Shown here: in pieces, positions 1 to 23,199 of the stretch
Layout of the letters: each line of letters starts with the position of its first letter
How positions within the stretch are numbered: position 1 is the stretch's first letter
Made by a program: the position numbers and the translations under genes
Assembly (NCBI RefSeq): GCF_002443255.2
Contig: NW_019211459.1
Location: 21,788,147 to 21,852,146, forward strand
DNA length: 64,000 nucleotides
Origin: Varroa destructor
Taxonomy: Eukaryota > Arthropoda > Arachnida > Mesostigmata > Varroidae
Reading direction: 5' to 3'
The notes under the pieces: generated by a model
Database searches by the model: none
Told to the model about the DNA's origin: nothing
The model's input: only the letters and a program-made list of their open reading frames with translations

Positions 1-715
1 CTCTTAGGAGGGATGCGCAGACGTACATGTGGTACGGACGGGGGAAGCTAGCGGTAAAATGCAGCTTTGAGAAAACCAGATAGATTTACTCTTGGTGATC
101 CTTAAGGCTTCTTAGTTCCGTCTTGCTCCTTACTTCCAGAGCACTAGCGGCCCAAACCTGCGAAAAACCAAGTTTTCCAAAAAAGTTTAGAATCATCCAG
201 TCGTTCTTGCCGATTCTTTATGCGATACCATAGCGAAAGTCGGTCTGTGTTAGTTCCTCTTATGGAAATGATATCCTTTTACGCCTTTATATTGTATATA
301 CGTATAGCAAAAGCCACTGAACAACCAATCTACATGTCAGTGAATATCTTATAATCTATGTGCACATACAAAAATATATACATAAATTCAGGTTCCTTAC
401 AGTTTCGGTAATACCGTTTGTGAAAAAAATCGTCTACTGCGAACTAAGCGAGGAAAATCCACTGCTTGTAAAGGAAGGTGGAGTAAACTCGTCTAATAGA
501 TGAGAGACTATTATTTTAAAGTATTTGCGTTTAGAACATGGCATGATATGCTACACCTGATAAGGATATAAATCAGTTTTTTTTGACTGCTGGGAAACGG
601 GTACGTTTGAATTGAACATTTAATAAAATGATACTTTAATTTGATATGGTTCTGAATATTGCAAAACATATTTTTAGATATCTACGACTACAAAAAGTCG
701 GAAATTCTCAAGTCT

Positions 716-775
<60 letters not shown>

Positions 776-2675
776 AAATACACTTACATGTGATTTTTTT
801 AAGCTTGAAATTCTTTTTTGAAGTTTGCTTACTATTATCGTTAGCCATATCTTGAGGAATCCGGTTTCGTATCAAGTGCTCCGCAAATTTCTTCCTCTGG
901 AGATATTAGATTTACGTTTTTGACAAGAACATGAATGACGTTTCTCTAAGATTTGATGAAGAGAAGCGCGCCTCAGTATTACACTTTAAAAACGACAGCA
1001 CATAGATGCTGTCGCCGGAAAAAGACGGTGAAAAAAGGTGAAAAAGTTATGTTGCTATAAGTTAAAATGTAATTTTGCGTGCGATAAGTTACCAAGAAGG
1101 CGGTGATACCAGTTGAAAACGTTGAAGTCTTTTGACTCGCGTTACCAAGTGGCTACTAGAATTCTTAGTAGATCGCCGAGTCACAAAAAAGGATATTTTA
1201 AGATATAATGTAACCAGTCAAACAGCAAGCCGCGGTTAATGTAGAAGTTTACGTGGAAGATGGAAATAAAGAAGGCCGCACCGAACGAGCTTAACAATCA
1301 AGACTACGTCTAGCAAGCACAAATTACAGTTCTAATCCAAAATATCATCAATTTTGAGATTTGTCACAGCCTTTCATTGTCACCATGGAACTATCTACGT
1401 ACGACTTTATTTCCATATACTTTTTTATAAGTGTGTATGACGTCAGTATGAAGCATTTTAAAAATGTCTTTGCGATACTTTAGGGTATATATTATGTTTA
1501 CATTTACCATAAGGGTATAGCACCACTGATTATTATTATTATAATCACAGGTTGACATCGCCATTTTGTCAAAGCCTCATAGGCAATAAACAGAAAGCTT
1601 TAAATGGATCAACTTAAAACAACGTTATTTGGGGTATGAGCTGGCTCTAGATGATGCTTCAAAGCTAATAACATCTCAGATACTGGTAGATTGACTTGAT
1701 CTACGAGAAAGCAGTTTTAAGAACGCTTAAATTTTCGCAGAAATAATGATATAATCGCCGCAGTTATTTGTACCAGGTAAAAACATCTACATTATTTCTC
1801 ATAATACGGTTATTTAAGGTCGTATTACATGCTGGAAAACGTCTTTCCTAGAACTCCCTACTAAGATGAATGTCCGAATTGTACGACGGAGAAAACTCCA
1901 GACAAACGAAAGAGTGTCTATTAGATTCATTAGCTAGAAGAGGAATTTCAAGATTGGTAGCACGGTAGTTAGATTAGAACCATAAGTGGAAAAGGAAGTG
2001 ATCTTAGACGGAACGATACCTATTGACACCATACAACAAACAGGACTCTTGCTGCTTGTTTTAAAATACGCATGCTGTATATTTTTCAAAGGGCGATCCG
2101 TTAAAAAGGAGGTTACTTAGAGAGGCTCTGCGGGTCCTGCTAAACATTACTCTTAGAGCGTTATTCTAGGCGATTTGAGCTCTACGAGATATTCTCAAAC
2201 AGCCATCTTCCCATATGCATAGCATAGCACTGGCAGTACAGTATCCTATGAAGCACTTGAATGCCCTGGCTGTTAAGTGAGCCTGCCATGTGATCATCGC
2301 TTAAGGATGTATGGCGAGGCATTTAATAGTATGACACAAAAAAGGCTAAGTGCATTGAAGTGTAAAGTGTTGTATACCGATGTTTACTTGGGGCGAGCGG
2401 AACAGAATAAGTTGCGTCCTACTGATATTAACAACAAAAACAAGTAATTTCGATAGCCTCTTTCATATGATTGAGAGTAGCCCGCATATGATTGAAAACC
2501 ACGGTGGGATAAAAGCCAGATTGGATAAAGGCGTTCCAATGTCTGTTTTTTTTTTCTACGCGGGCTCAATGCAACCAACTTTCACTGACTATAGTTTTCA
2601 AGGGAAGTGCAAATCGATATGATTGATGATGATTAGTGTGCACAGATATCAAAATGTTTGCGGCAAGATTGAGTA
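1..2675. other. No gene seen
   Basis: AT-rich sequence with one AT microsatellite and a CRE-like TGACGTCA near 1439. No supported gene. Confidence 0.6.
719..772. repeat. (AT)n microsatellite
   Basis: About 27 uninterrupted AT units. Confidence 0.98.
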
Positions 2676-2990
2676 ACTTAAGCAATTGAAGGGAGCCGCA
2701 ACATCTACGAACACAACAAGACAGACCTATTTATTCTCAGTAACTTCAATAATTTCCTACCAAGGCTACGCTATCGCTAGTCCAGTCAACCCAGATTTCC
2801 GAAAACCGAATAAAGTAGACGAATAAAATCTGGCTCTTTAGAGTTGCTTGTCAAGCCTACTAACCGCTAGCTTTTCAAAAAGCTTCCACAAATAGTCCAC
2901 TAGGGATATTGGGGTCAGCGACCCGAGTGCGTTCTCTTTAATTCCTGAACAGACGACCAATATTTGCTTCTTCCAATCACGTAGAAAAAC
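2676..2990 (-). mobile_element. Decayed non-LTR retrotransposon reverse transcriptase fragment
   Basis: In a single minus-strand frame, interrupted by four stop codons but no frameshift, the translation shows FLRDWKKQILVV, then LTPISLVDYLWKLFEKL with RLDKQL, then FGFRKSGLTGLAIA, and finally VFVDVAAPFNCLS. These are in the order and rough spacing of the fingers and palm motifs of LINE-type reverse transcriptases; the last block is motif A with its first Asp. The YADD region, endonuclease and ends are not found. It is an old, dead copy whose clade (R1, Jockey or related) is uncertain. Confidence 0.8.
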
Positions 2991-5900
2991 GGCCCGTATC
3001 AATAAATAGGTTGCCTTCAACTGAATAGAGGATGAGCAAGTATAGGTGCATCGTTTCTGAATAGTTCGTTTGGAAAACGAGCAGCTCTGCACACCCATGC
3101 AGTTTTCGCCCTTTCTATAACCATCCAAACCTTAAGCACACTGATATAATATAGCCAAATTCTTCTACCAACTTAATGATCAATCTTTGTCTAAACTTCA
3201 CCATGAATCTCAAGGAAAGTAACAGTAGTGCGCCAGTGCTTACAGACGGTTTGTTAAGTTCGTTAACGGTAGCTTGAGAATTATGGAGTTGATGTCCAAA
3301 GTCAAGACCGAGCAACGATGGTAGAATCAGCCAATGAATTTCTCCGAACCCAGCAAAATAGCATCATTCTCATAATGAAGCTAATTACAGAGCAGTTCAA
3401 AAGTCGGTTCAGCATCGACTTCATCATACTCTGCGAAATAGTTAATGTTTAAAGCTTGATTTGTAGATAGGGCCACGGAAAGCCATATATCCGAGTAGAA
3501 ATTGCCCCTTTAGGAGATCTGCTCGAGAGCTACGGGACGGTTTCCCCAAGGCGTAGCAATAATGAGGTAGCGTTCGCAGAAAAACAGTGTCAATTAAACT
3601 ACGGGAACCACACATGGAATTTTCTCACAACGTGCCGCAGTTACAAATCTTATTCTTAAATAAATCTTAAAGTTATTCGAAGGCACTTGAGCTAATACGA
3701 ATCTTCGAAGGCAGGCGAGACACCTCGCTAACAAAGTTGCGGTAGTCTCTAGAGAAAAGGAACGCTAGATATACTTTACAGAAGACTATCGAGCAAATCT
3801 ACGTTCGGGTCACTCAAGGTAACAAACGATGGGGGATAGGGCTTGCAGGCACAGCCTTATCAAGAAAATCAAATAACTTGCTGCTGTTAACAAAACGACC
3901 TATAGCAAACGTACACAACATGCTCTTCAAGGTCCCAATCTTTTTACTTTAAAACGAACTGTGTGAACATTCCCGTCACCATTACTTTTGTTACTGTCGG
4001 AACGGGACAACAGACCGCACACAGGCTTCTGCTCCGCATCACGACCACTGGTAAAAAAAGGAGCGGAACCTGGGAATACTATGGTCTGGCGAAATCAATG
4101 CTTTTCAACTATATCTCACTGACAACCACTTCCAAATCAAAGCTAGACCCTTTGACCCCATACAAGATTGTCAAATTTTTATGTTGCCTTGATTTCCTAA
4201 GCTTTTCCGTCCCAGCGTTGGGTATTAGTTATAGATAAATCATTAACCCCCTGGAGAATTACTGGAATACCCCACATTTTCCTCCCGTTATCTAAATCCT
4301 TCCAGCTTTAATATATTGGAGCTCTATATTCCTATCTGCAATTTGCTACTGCAGCGACAAAGGTATACTTAAAATTTTTCAAAAAAAAAAAAAAGATTTT
4401 GTCGTATGTCAGATGCTTTTCAACTTGTCCTGATGCAAGAGCTAACTAATCAACGTGGTGATATTCGCTCGGAATATATCATTCGAACTACACCAGTGTA
4501 ACTTACACCTTTATACGTGGTAACTTATCTAATGCACAACATTACCTTCACAATACGTGTGTACTCCGACACTAAAGAAAGCTCCTGGAATGTTTGAAGA
4601 TGGACCGCTCATAAACGCTGAACATGCACCTGACCCAGCTGAGCTATTCTGCTGTGAGACCAGCTTAAACTTATCTTGTATCATGAACGGCGAACGGTTC
4701 AAATCAACAATAGTAGAGCAGAAACACGCTAGGAAATACCTCTGTGCCAATCAGATGTCAGCTAGGACAGAACTACTGGAAATTTCACACTCACAAGCTT
4801 TATTTCCAAGCCCTTCTTTGCGATCGCAAACATTCTGTGAGCAAACCGGTCCTCGTTGACCGTACTGTCGCTACAACAAACCTATACTACTCAGTAAAGA
4901 TCATCCGTCAAAATATTTTATATAATTTCCGTTAAATTTATTGTACGTTACTTTTCTTAGTAGTTTACTATTTGCAGTTACTTTTCTTATTTTCATTTTA
5001 TCAATATAATTACCACCATTTATGATAGTGTTACTCAATTAAATATTTGTAATCTCTATTTACCATCCTTTACTTTATGCTTCCTCTCACTTCGTATTTT
5101 GTTGACCTGAATACCGTCCGACGATTGACGCTTACGCGATCTTCCTTTTTCATTAGCTATTTCACGTAGCATTGTAATATAGCCTGCCTTCCATACAAAA
5201 ATACCATACGCATTTTACCTTCCTATAAAGAAGACTATCAGTTAGCTAATTGCATTTTCCGTATGGTCGCCGCTGTGAATTTTCGCTCCACGTTTAACGA
5301 CAATCTGTAATTGATGCCAAACAGGTTTATCTATGGGTTTTTTTTTTTCATTTTATCATGAATGTCACTAGTGTTAATGTTACGACCCTATGAATCATGC
5401 CATGTTCATTAATGAAAAGCATTGCTATTATTGTTAATATTAGTTTCCGGTTTTCGCTAGTAATCGTTTTATTTACTAATTCGTTTTGACCCGTTCGGGT
5501 TGACCCAGATGAATACAATTTCGCTTTAGTATGATCTAAAACCCATGTTAGGTAGTAACTTTCCGTGCGGACTTTCTATAGTTCTGTCTATTGATGTTAC
5601 ATTGTCGGGTTTGTGCGTATAGGGGGCAACTAGAAAGTTGCCATGCAGCAGACTTCCTGCACCACGATTTTCATTATTATAGTATTAGACCCGGAGAAAC
5701 TCCCTTGTACAGTGTTCGACCTAGTACTAGGTTGGCTTATCTGTGCACATTGACTTTACGCAATAAGCTATAATAATAACAACAACTCAATTGACCTGTG
5801 AAACTGAAACTCGTCCTAATTGCTTGCTGATGAGTTTTCTATATATATATACAGATATGATTCATTTTAACACGCGTCCAACTAATATGAAATTGGCATT

Positions 5901-7696
5901 ACAAGAATTGAAGTGTTAAGGTAATTTCTACATCATTTGATTCATATTCTGGTAGAGATCGCTACCAATAAAGAGGGTTTATAAGTAAACCTATTGCTGT
6001 ATGTATATCTAATTTTCATTCAATCGATTTCTCGCACCTCATGTAACCTCTCAATATATCCATCATCTGTCAACGAACTGTGATCGTAAGCGTGTGCTAA
6101 CCACGCACCTCGATGCGCAGTCATTTGTGTAGCACTTAATTATTATATTTCGTAGGCTCTAATACATATTCTCTGTTTGGATACATTAAATAGTTATTAC
6201 CTTCTACAATTGTTTTGATACACGTTAGCCAACTCTCATTATGACGTCACAATATGCGAGCTCTCTTGTAGTGAATTTGGCAGCCTTGAAAGCGAAACTA
6301 TATACCGCAATGGTAAAACCACCGTTTCTCTATCGCAAAAATTTAAAATTGGGCGGCATTCGGGGTTGTGAAATTCGGCTGCTTTGCAGTGCCTATTTTC
6401 TTTTTTTTTTTAGGTGAGTTGGAGTCGAGTCGCCATCTCTTGTTACTTTCGAACATTAGAATTATTTTTTAATGGCTTGTTAATTTGCGGTTGTGCTCTG
6501 TGAACCTGAACATGGAAATTTCATTTCGAACCACTGCTAGTTCTCCGTCATTGTTGTTTCTACCTAATACGTAATTCGTCCTCGTAATATTTGGCATGTA
6601 CTAACTGCATTCAAACCGCGTAAGCCATTACTGTAATTGAGCAGTAGAAAGTGGCTGACTGTTGACCCTATGACTGTCATCATTACGATCTGTACGAACG
6701 TATCGTGCAGCTTTCCGGAAGTCCTGCACCAGTAGCGGTTGCAGTATGTGAGCCTTAACTGCGTTTAGCACAATATCCACAAGCCAGCTATGCCATCGTG
6801 CCCGAGACCTAATTTTACTTTCAGGCACTGATCGTGACCATCCTATTTGTTAAAGACCTTGATCTTATTGTCAAGGTTGCCTAGTGTATACTTGATAATA
6901 ATACATGAAAATAACCTTGTACTAGCGCGAGAATGCCCGCTTTTTCCGTTTTCTCCCGCAATTTTTGCATCGAACTCGTCAGTCTAATTGCTATCGATGA
7001 GCCCGAAGTCCCGCTAGCTCTACAGTTACTTCAGCTTCGGCGAAAGCCCTATTTTACCCACACTACATAAATACGGGCGGCCATTATATTAATACAATAA
7101 CCTAAAAAATTAATAACGTATTTATATACAGCAATTCAGCGATGTCATGGATGTTAAACAATAGATGACCTTTTATTTTGTCTCTGTTTGACCGCTATCG
7201 TTACATAAGCGATAATGTTTTCGCTCTCGTACGCCTGCCTGTTGGTGGCCGGTCTGGTCTTTCCTCAGTTCTATTTTCTCTAGTCGTATTCTTCTTCATT
7301 CTGTTGTCTTTTTCTTCTTGTTGCTTTTTAATTAGGTAGTGTTAACAACCACGTCTTTTGTCATCTTTTGCTCCTCTACTAAATAAATGTTAAAAGATGT
7401 GGTTATCACCCCCGATCTCTACCTCCGTTATCATAATAATTATATCTGTCATCATCATTATTATTATTATTAGATTCATTATTTCACAATAATCCCGTTT
7501 TTCTACTATTTCGTTCTATTTTCCGCACTCATCTTTAGTTTCGTACGTAGTAAATCAGTTGGATTTTGTTTTTATCATTTCTGCTGCTGCTGTTACCATC
7601 TTCCGCAGCTTAAAGTCCAGCAAGTTACTTTTATTATTATCATCATAATTTTTATTAGGAGCATAATCATCTTTTTTCCTAGAAACACATATATAT

Positions 7697-7757
<61 letters not shown>

Positions 7758-8016
7758 TTCGGTGTGTGTATGTATATGTCTGTTTTTATTCTAACCCACT
7801 CTCAGCATGACGTCTCCCTCTATACCCACATGCCCAAGCCACACGTTGAAATCATTACATGCCGTAAAAACGATTATCGTGTAGACAATTTAAAAATAGG
7901 AAGAATCAAAATAGCACTTGCAATACTAAACAAGGAAAACCTGACGAATAATGTTTAATCCTAACATATAATAATAAATATAATAATAGTTAAACTAATA
8001 ATAATAACAACAAATA
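2991..8016. other. No gene seen
   Basis: AT-rich sequence. ORFs near 3963-4238 and 4557-4859 resemble nothing I recognise and lack splice support. There is a TGACGTCA site near 6242 and a pyrimidine-rich stretch from about 7240. Confidence 0.6.
7689..7757. repeat. (AT)n microsatellite, interrupted
   Basis: Alternating AT for about 70 bp with one AA break near 7708 and a TG step near 7746, followed by TG-rich sequence. Confidence 0.95.
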
Positions 8017-9931
8017 TTTATTGTCTCATATAGCCGAGAATAGCGTTGTCGCCCCGCTCCCCCATATATATATATATATTTCTACGGCCATTTTAAAAGG
8101 ACGGCTTGGGGGAGTGGAGTTTTTCCGTGACGTATCCTTTTCTTTCTTAGCCTTTTCTCGAATTAATCTTATCTGCCTCACCGTTTTCATGCCTTCCCGT
8201 TGCCAGTTTATCGTAATCTGATACAGGTGTCAACAATATTAGCTAAATAATAATTATTATATAAGATTATAATAATAATAATAGTGATAATAGGGAAATA
8301 GAAGTGAAAATTATCGTCGTCTAACCAACTCCAACCCTGTAGTTTGGCCCTGGCATTACCTTCTATTGCCGTCTACGACGGTTTCCGTAGCATTTACAAT
8401 TTTGTCTGCCATGTTTCTCATCCTATACTTCCGTGTGTCCTTCTGTCGCACTCTGTTACTGTTTTAAATGTCATTAACGCGCACATGTGTTACCCACGTG
8501 TAACAGGTCACGCGTATCAATCTACCTATATCATTGATATTGTGTTGTTATGTTATCAGTCGTTTCCATTCATCTTGTCGATTTTTCATTCTCTCTTTTG
8601 CCTGTACTTCCGCCCACATTTTACACGTCTTCGACCTGCACACACATGGTTGTAAATGTTCTTGTTTCACGTTCTTGTCCACTACATTTCATCTTTGTCT
8701 GACTATCTTCACTTGTCGGTCTCTTGTCTGTACCTGTTGTGTAAGCTATATTTATGTCTGTTGTGTATGCTTTCAGTTATTCTCTGTCCACCTATATCGT
8801 CATCATCACCGTTCTTCGTCGCCTTCACCTCCTTTATGGCTATAGTCTATCTTTTCAATAATGCGAGCCCCGTCTTATCATTTCGATTCAAATAGAAGCA
8901 AGCACAAGCTAGGTGTATATAGTAGGTCGTTCTCACTGCCACCATATCCAGGATATTGTCTTTCCTATTCTTACAGAGCAATAGCGACAAGCACTAATCT
9001 CTCCCGTTTCGTATACCGGCTTCAATTAGCCTAGCGATTTCAACACCGTCGTTGATGTCGCCGAGATGTTTAATTTTTAATTTTCTCTCCCACCCCGCCC
9101 ATCAAAGGTCGGCCACTACCAAACGTATACTGCATTTACTCACAGACATTGGTCGACGATATTCATAGACGCATACGGTTTACCATCAATAGGACTTCTG
9201 TAACAACTAACACGAGTTACAGTATAGATAAAGTTACCATAGTAGCGGTTAGGATTATTTCCTGGTTGTTGCTGCCATTTTTTCAGTAGAAGATTTTCTG
9301 TTGCAACTGAAGTCCTCCGTCCTGGTATCGGTTTTGTGCAAGCATCGTTGCGTGGCCGCGGCAACACCCTTTCCACTAAAAGGGTACATGAAGTCAGTTA
9401 TTTGTCGCTATGGCTGCTTGTCTATGTGTAACGTGAACCAGTGAGGTACGCCAACAAATGCTACACACCCTTACGAAGCCCAAACGCCAATCGAGCACAC
9501 ATTTCCACCTTTCTCATCAAGTGATAGCGTATGTGTGCCATCACCTTGGACTTGTGACACGAGATGACCCGGAGCGCGGCGGAAGGGAGGAACTACAACG
9601 AAACGACTTTGCTTACGTCTTTTTATCATCAGCCACTTTAATTTCGATCCCAACATTCACACTTGCACATACACACAGCTCAATTGTTTTGATATATCTA
9701 TTCCAGCCTGGCATCTGTTGGCTGTTGGTACCACAACCCTTTGCTAGTGGCGGTGGTAGCGGCCACGTGCTGACGTTAGGGCACAACCCGCAGCCTGTCA
9801 TGGTCCTTCTGATAAAAGGTATTCACTATATTCACGTGTTTAATTGTCTATCTTTCTTCCTTTTCCTCGCTTGTCGTCCTTGTTGTTGCTGTTGTTGTAT
9901 TCCTTGCTTATTGATTGCGCTTAAAATACTA
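8017..9931 (-). other. Probable 3' untranslated region of PP1c
   Basis: Below the stop codon the first canonical AATAAA on the minus strand is at 8022-8017; variant ATTAAA signals lie near 9081-9069. The true cleavage site cannot be chosen from sequence alone. The stretch is strongly pyrimidine-biased on the + strand, so a transcript from the minus strand would be purine-rich. Confidence 0.4.
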
Positions 9932-19819
<9,888 letters not shown>

Positions 19820-19910
19820 CCTAATGCTGTCGTGTTTAGGCCGTAGGAATTGGTGTCCGTGGGATGGCGGTTGGGCGGAATTCACTTGACAATGTCTTTA
19901 TTAATCTAAC

Positions 19911-19913
<3 letters not shown>

Positions 19914-19962
<49 letters not shown>
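19914..19962. repeat. (TA)n microsatellite upstream of PP1c
   Basis: About 24 TA units beginning roughly 95 bp 5' of the PP1c start codon on the sense strand. Confidence 0.97.
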
Positions 19963-19964
<2 letters not shown>

Positions 19965-20040
19965 TATATATGCCACTCACTGAATCAGTTTTATATGGCT
20001 GGTGGTGAGCCACGAAGGTGTCTCGCGAAGGAAGAGCACC

Positions 20041-20101
20041 ACACACATACACACACCCACACACACACACACACACACACGCACAAACATACACAGACAC
20101 A
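20041..20101. repeat. (CA)n microsatellite upstream of PP1c
   Basis: Imperfect CA repeat with a pure core at about 20061-20081; purine-pyrimidine alternation is maintained over most of 60 bp. Confidence 0.95.
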
Positions 20102-20438
20102 CCCGCCCGCAGTCTTCCGATACGGGCTGTTGTGATATATATATATTAAAGGATCGACTTTCGGGCAGCGCGTGATTCGTCACGTCACGCCGTACACTGA
20201 TGTGACTACCACAGTTAGTCGACCAAGTCGACTGAATCAGCCTAGGATTCTCTGGAGTGAACGATTATTGGCACAGAGAGGCTAACGGGCTATGGCTGAA
20301 GAAGTTCACAACGACATTCGTTGCTGGTTGCAAATGCTGTTGTTCCCTGCCTCTGTGAATTGAAAAAATTCTCCCTCAATTCACTGTTGTAATTCCACGA
20401 CGAGACGGTCCTCACCAACAGTATCAATTATAATCCTC

Positions 20439-20439
20439 G

Positions 20440-20504
<65 letters not shown>

Positions 20505-20505
20505 G
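20439..20505. repeat. (TTG)n trinucleotide microsatellite
   Basis: About 22 uninterrupted TTG units. The minus strand would read as CAA or AAC, giving a spurious poly-Asn open frame. Confidence 0.98.
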
Positions 20506-23179
20506 AGTCCCGAAACGGCCGAAGCGCACCAAAGGCGGATCTTCAGTGCGTCCTTTTGATCACGGTAGCCACACATCCACAGCGTACAGAGGACAACAGT
20601 CAGACCGATCACTGTATAAATCAAACAGTTCTCCCCAGTATACCACTTGACTAAGGTCGTATATTTTTTCTAGCCCTGCTCGCTATTACACGCTTATCGA
20701 TAACTGATGATTGTTACAGGCTGTCGCCAAGCCAGTCGATAACGATAACAACAATATTAATGATCTTATTATCTACGAAACAATGGGCGTTCAATTATTT
20801 GTCGATAATATGCCAATAAGAGTGTCCAAATTATGGTGTAGAAATAAATGTGCAAGGGTCTCGTCTTCTTCAGTGTTCCAACGACGCTTCTTGCGCTGTT
20901 CTCGATGGCATGTATTTAGTTGTGTTCGTCATTGAAGCGGCACTAGTCAGCTACACACATCGAAACAGCTCCGAAGTACTTGTAAACAGCAGACCGTGGT
21001 CAACGAACGGTAATATACCTTTCTAGTGTGCTATTCAGCCGTTGTTATCGGATTCGGCTGACACTGTTGCAGGGGCAACAAGATTTTCATCGAGGGTGAA
21101 CGTAGGCACGGCAGTTAAACGTCGGAGAGGTGGCCGAAATCCTGCTGTCTTTTCCCGTCGTAATGTAGACACTATACAGCTTTATTATCGCAGATATCTT
21201 GTTAGAGATGCCTATATCCCGGCCGGTGCCGGTCGTCGACTAATAGGGAAGGAGCGCCTCACCTAACCGACGACGTCGACTAGGTGCTATGTTCGCTTAC
21301 GTTTGCCGCTTAATGGCGTTGAGTCGCAATAGCACGTACCGCCCAAACACAGCCGTAGCAATACCGTGCCTGCGCTCCGATATCCCCGAAATGCCGTCCG
21401 GCAGAACTGAGATAGATACGTTATACCTCGCACTTTTTTCCTTATTCACGCACAGACAACTAGACACTCCGTTTTTGCACAAACGTGAATAGTAATCACT
21501 CAGTGAAAGTAGCGTAAAATAAATCGCCCTCGACCTATCGCCCTGCTACTCGCTGCTGGCACAAAGCCACCGTCGAACCAAACGAATTGCAAATGGCGGT
21601 TGAAGATCTCAGTGCGGCTGAATAACGAACGCCATCTTGGACGAATGAATGAATACTTTATTTACACATGACGCCTAAAGGGCGATTGAGCAAATGCTTG
21701 GAAAGGGAAACCCGCTCCATGTTGTCATCATCCGAGAGGGGTGTAGCTCGAAAAAACTACTACTACTACTCATTGCTGCAACGGTCACTCCTGCTTGTTT
21801 TCGGGGTGAATTGGTGGACTGGTAGGATTGGCGCGTTCATCGGGGGTGCCGCGCCACTTTTCGTCGACGGCCAGGGCCGTATTAGCCATTGGCGCTATTG
21901 TCGCTGCCGGGGGTGTTCGACTGAACAACGGTAAAAGTAGCCGTTAGCCAAGTTAGCCAGATTATTAGATATCTTGCGGTGGAAAAGAGACACCTGAAAC
22001 TATGTTCAACGGCAGTATCGGACGTTTGTTAGTTGTGGGATTTGAACAATTACGGCATTATTTTTTCAAAATGTGCGACTGGGACGCTATTTGAGATAAA
22101 TCGTTTATTAATATATATATATATATTTTTTTTTTTTTAAGTATTTAGTTTTAGGTATTTTGTGCGAGCTTAAGGGAACTTACATAGTTCAATCTTGCTT
22201 CAAAAGTTTGTTATGATGGAATTGTTATTATTTGTTATTTTCATGCGGTCGGGAAAACAATCGTTAAGCAGAAAAATACCAGTAGTTATTTTTAAAACAT
22301 TGAGCTAATTAATATGGCATCTTTAGCGTATTGACTGATGCTTGTTTTTTTATACCTTCTGTTATTATTGTATTGTAATCGACGTAATCCAGCATGTACT
22401 CTGTATACAGTGATGGACAAAGCAAGAACCAGTATAACTGAGTTTTCTACATATAGAACCATTTTGAACCACGTTCCTATTCCCTCTTTTCATTTAATTA
22501 TCTATATTATTTCTTAGTGGAATTAAAAAGTTGCAAACGGTCCTCTGTTATGTTGGCTTCAAATTTAAAGAAGTATTTTTAATCAGGTTGATTTGATCAT
22601 CTGTTTCCCGTTATTTCTACTCCCCAAATAAAGAAATCAACCAGCTGGAAATTGAATGGAAGCTGCGTATCCACGACCCACAGAATGCTCTATAAATATG
22701 CGGGCAAAGATTACCATCAAAAAGGTCATCACACGTTTAAGTCACGTCATGTTAGAATGAAATGCAGTTTACTTTAAAATATAGTTTGCTTTATCCATTG
22801 AGCTTCATTTGGATAGCGTGTTACAGCCAGGCAACGAACTCTAGCTCCATCTCTAGGATACAGGCCTCAGAATTTCTACTTCGGCGAAAATTATTCTACC
22901 TTTTATTGCTCAGGACCACCTCCTGGCTTGTTTTGTTTTTCCTGAAATCACGATCTGAAACGCCCACTTGCATGACTTAGCTGTCTAGCAGAATATCTTA
23001 TGATTCTTACGGTTGTAGTCGAAAAAGCTAGGCGTCTTATTGCAAAAATCTCTGTTAACCTTTGAAGTTGCCAATGGTGTTAGCGAGATTCGTAGATGAC
23101 GAAATCTGAGGAGCACTCGGTAATACTTTATAGAGAAATGCACGATAACATTAGAGGGACCATCGAAAAAGCAGTTTGT

Positions 23180-23199
23180 GCTGCTGCTGCTGCTGCTGA
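23180..23199. repeat. Short (CTG)n repeat
   Basis: Six to seven CTG units in otherwise AT-rich sequence; no convincing coding frame crosses it. Confidence 0.9.

Larger units (their letters stand above)
19820..22000 (-). promoter_or_regulatory. Likely 5' leader and promoter zone of PP1c
   Basis: Immediately upstream of the PP1c start, this region is clearly more GC-rich than its surroundings. It has compound TA and CA microsatellites (19.9-20.1 kb) and a TTG repeat (20.44 kb). Two YY1-type motifs lie about 1.8 kb upstream: AAATGGCGG at 21591-21599 on the + strand and CCAAGATGGC on the minus strand at 21640-21631. YY1/Pho motifs are common near housekeeping promoters. No TATA box stands out, and a 5' UTR intron is possible. 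Function is inferred from position and composition. Confidence 0.4.

Noticed and set aside
19820..19885. N-terminal extension of PP1c by 22 residues
   Set aside because: The upstream frame starts only with GTG, and the family starts at the MGD equivalent, so it is taken as 5' leader.
19906..20183. Ile-Tyr and Cys-Val rich ORFs on the minus strand
   Set aside because: They are translations of the TA and CA microsatellites.
20424..20624. Poly-Asn ORF on the minus strand
   Set aside because: It is produced entirely by the TTG microsatellite and has no flanking gene structure.
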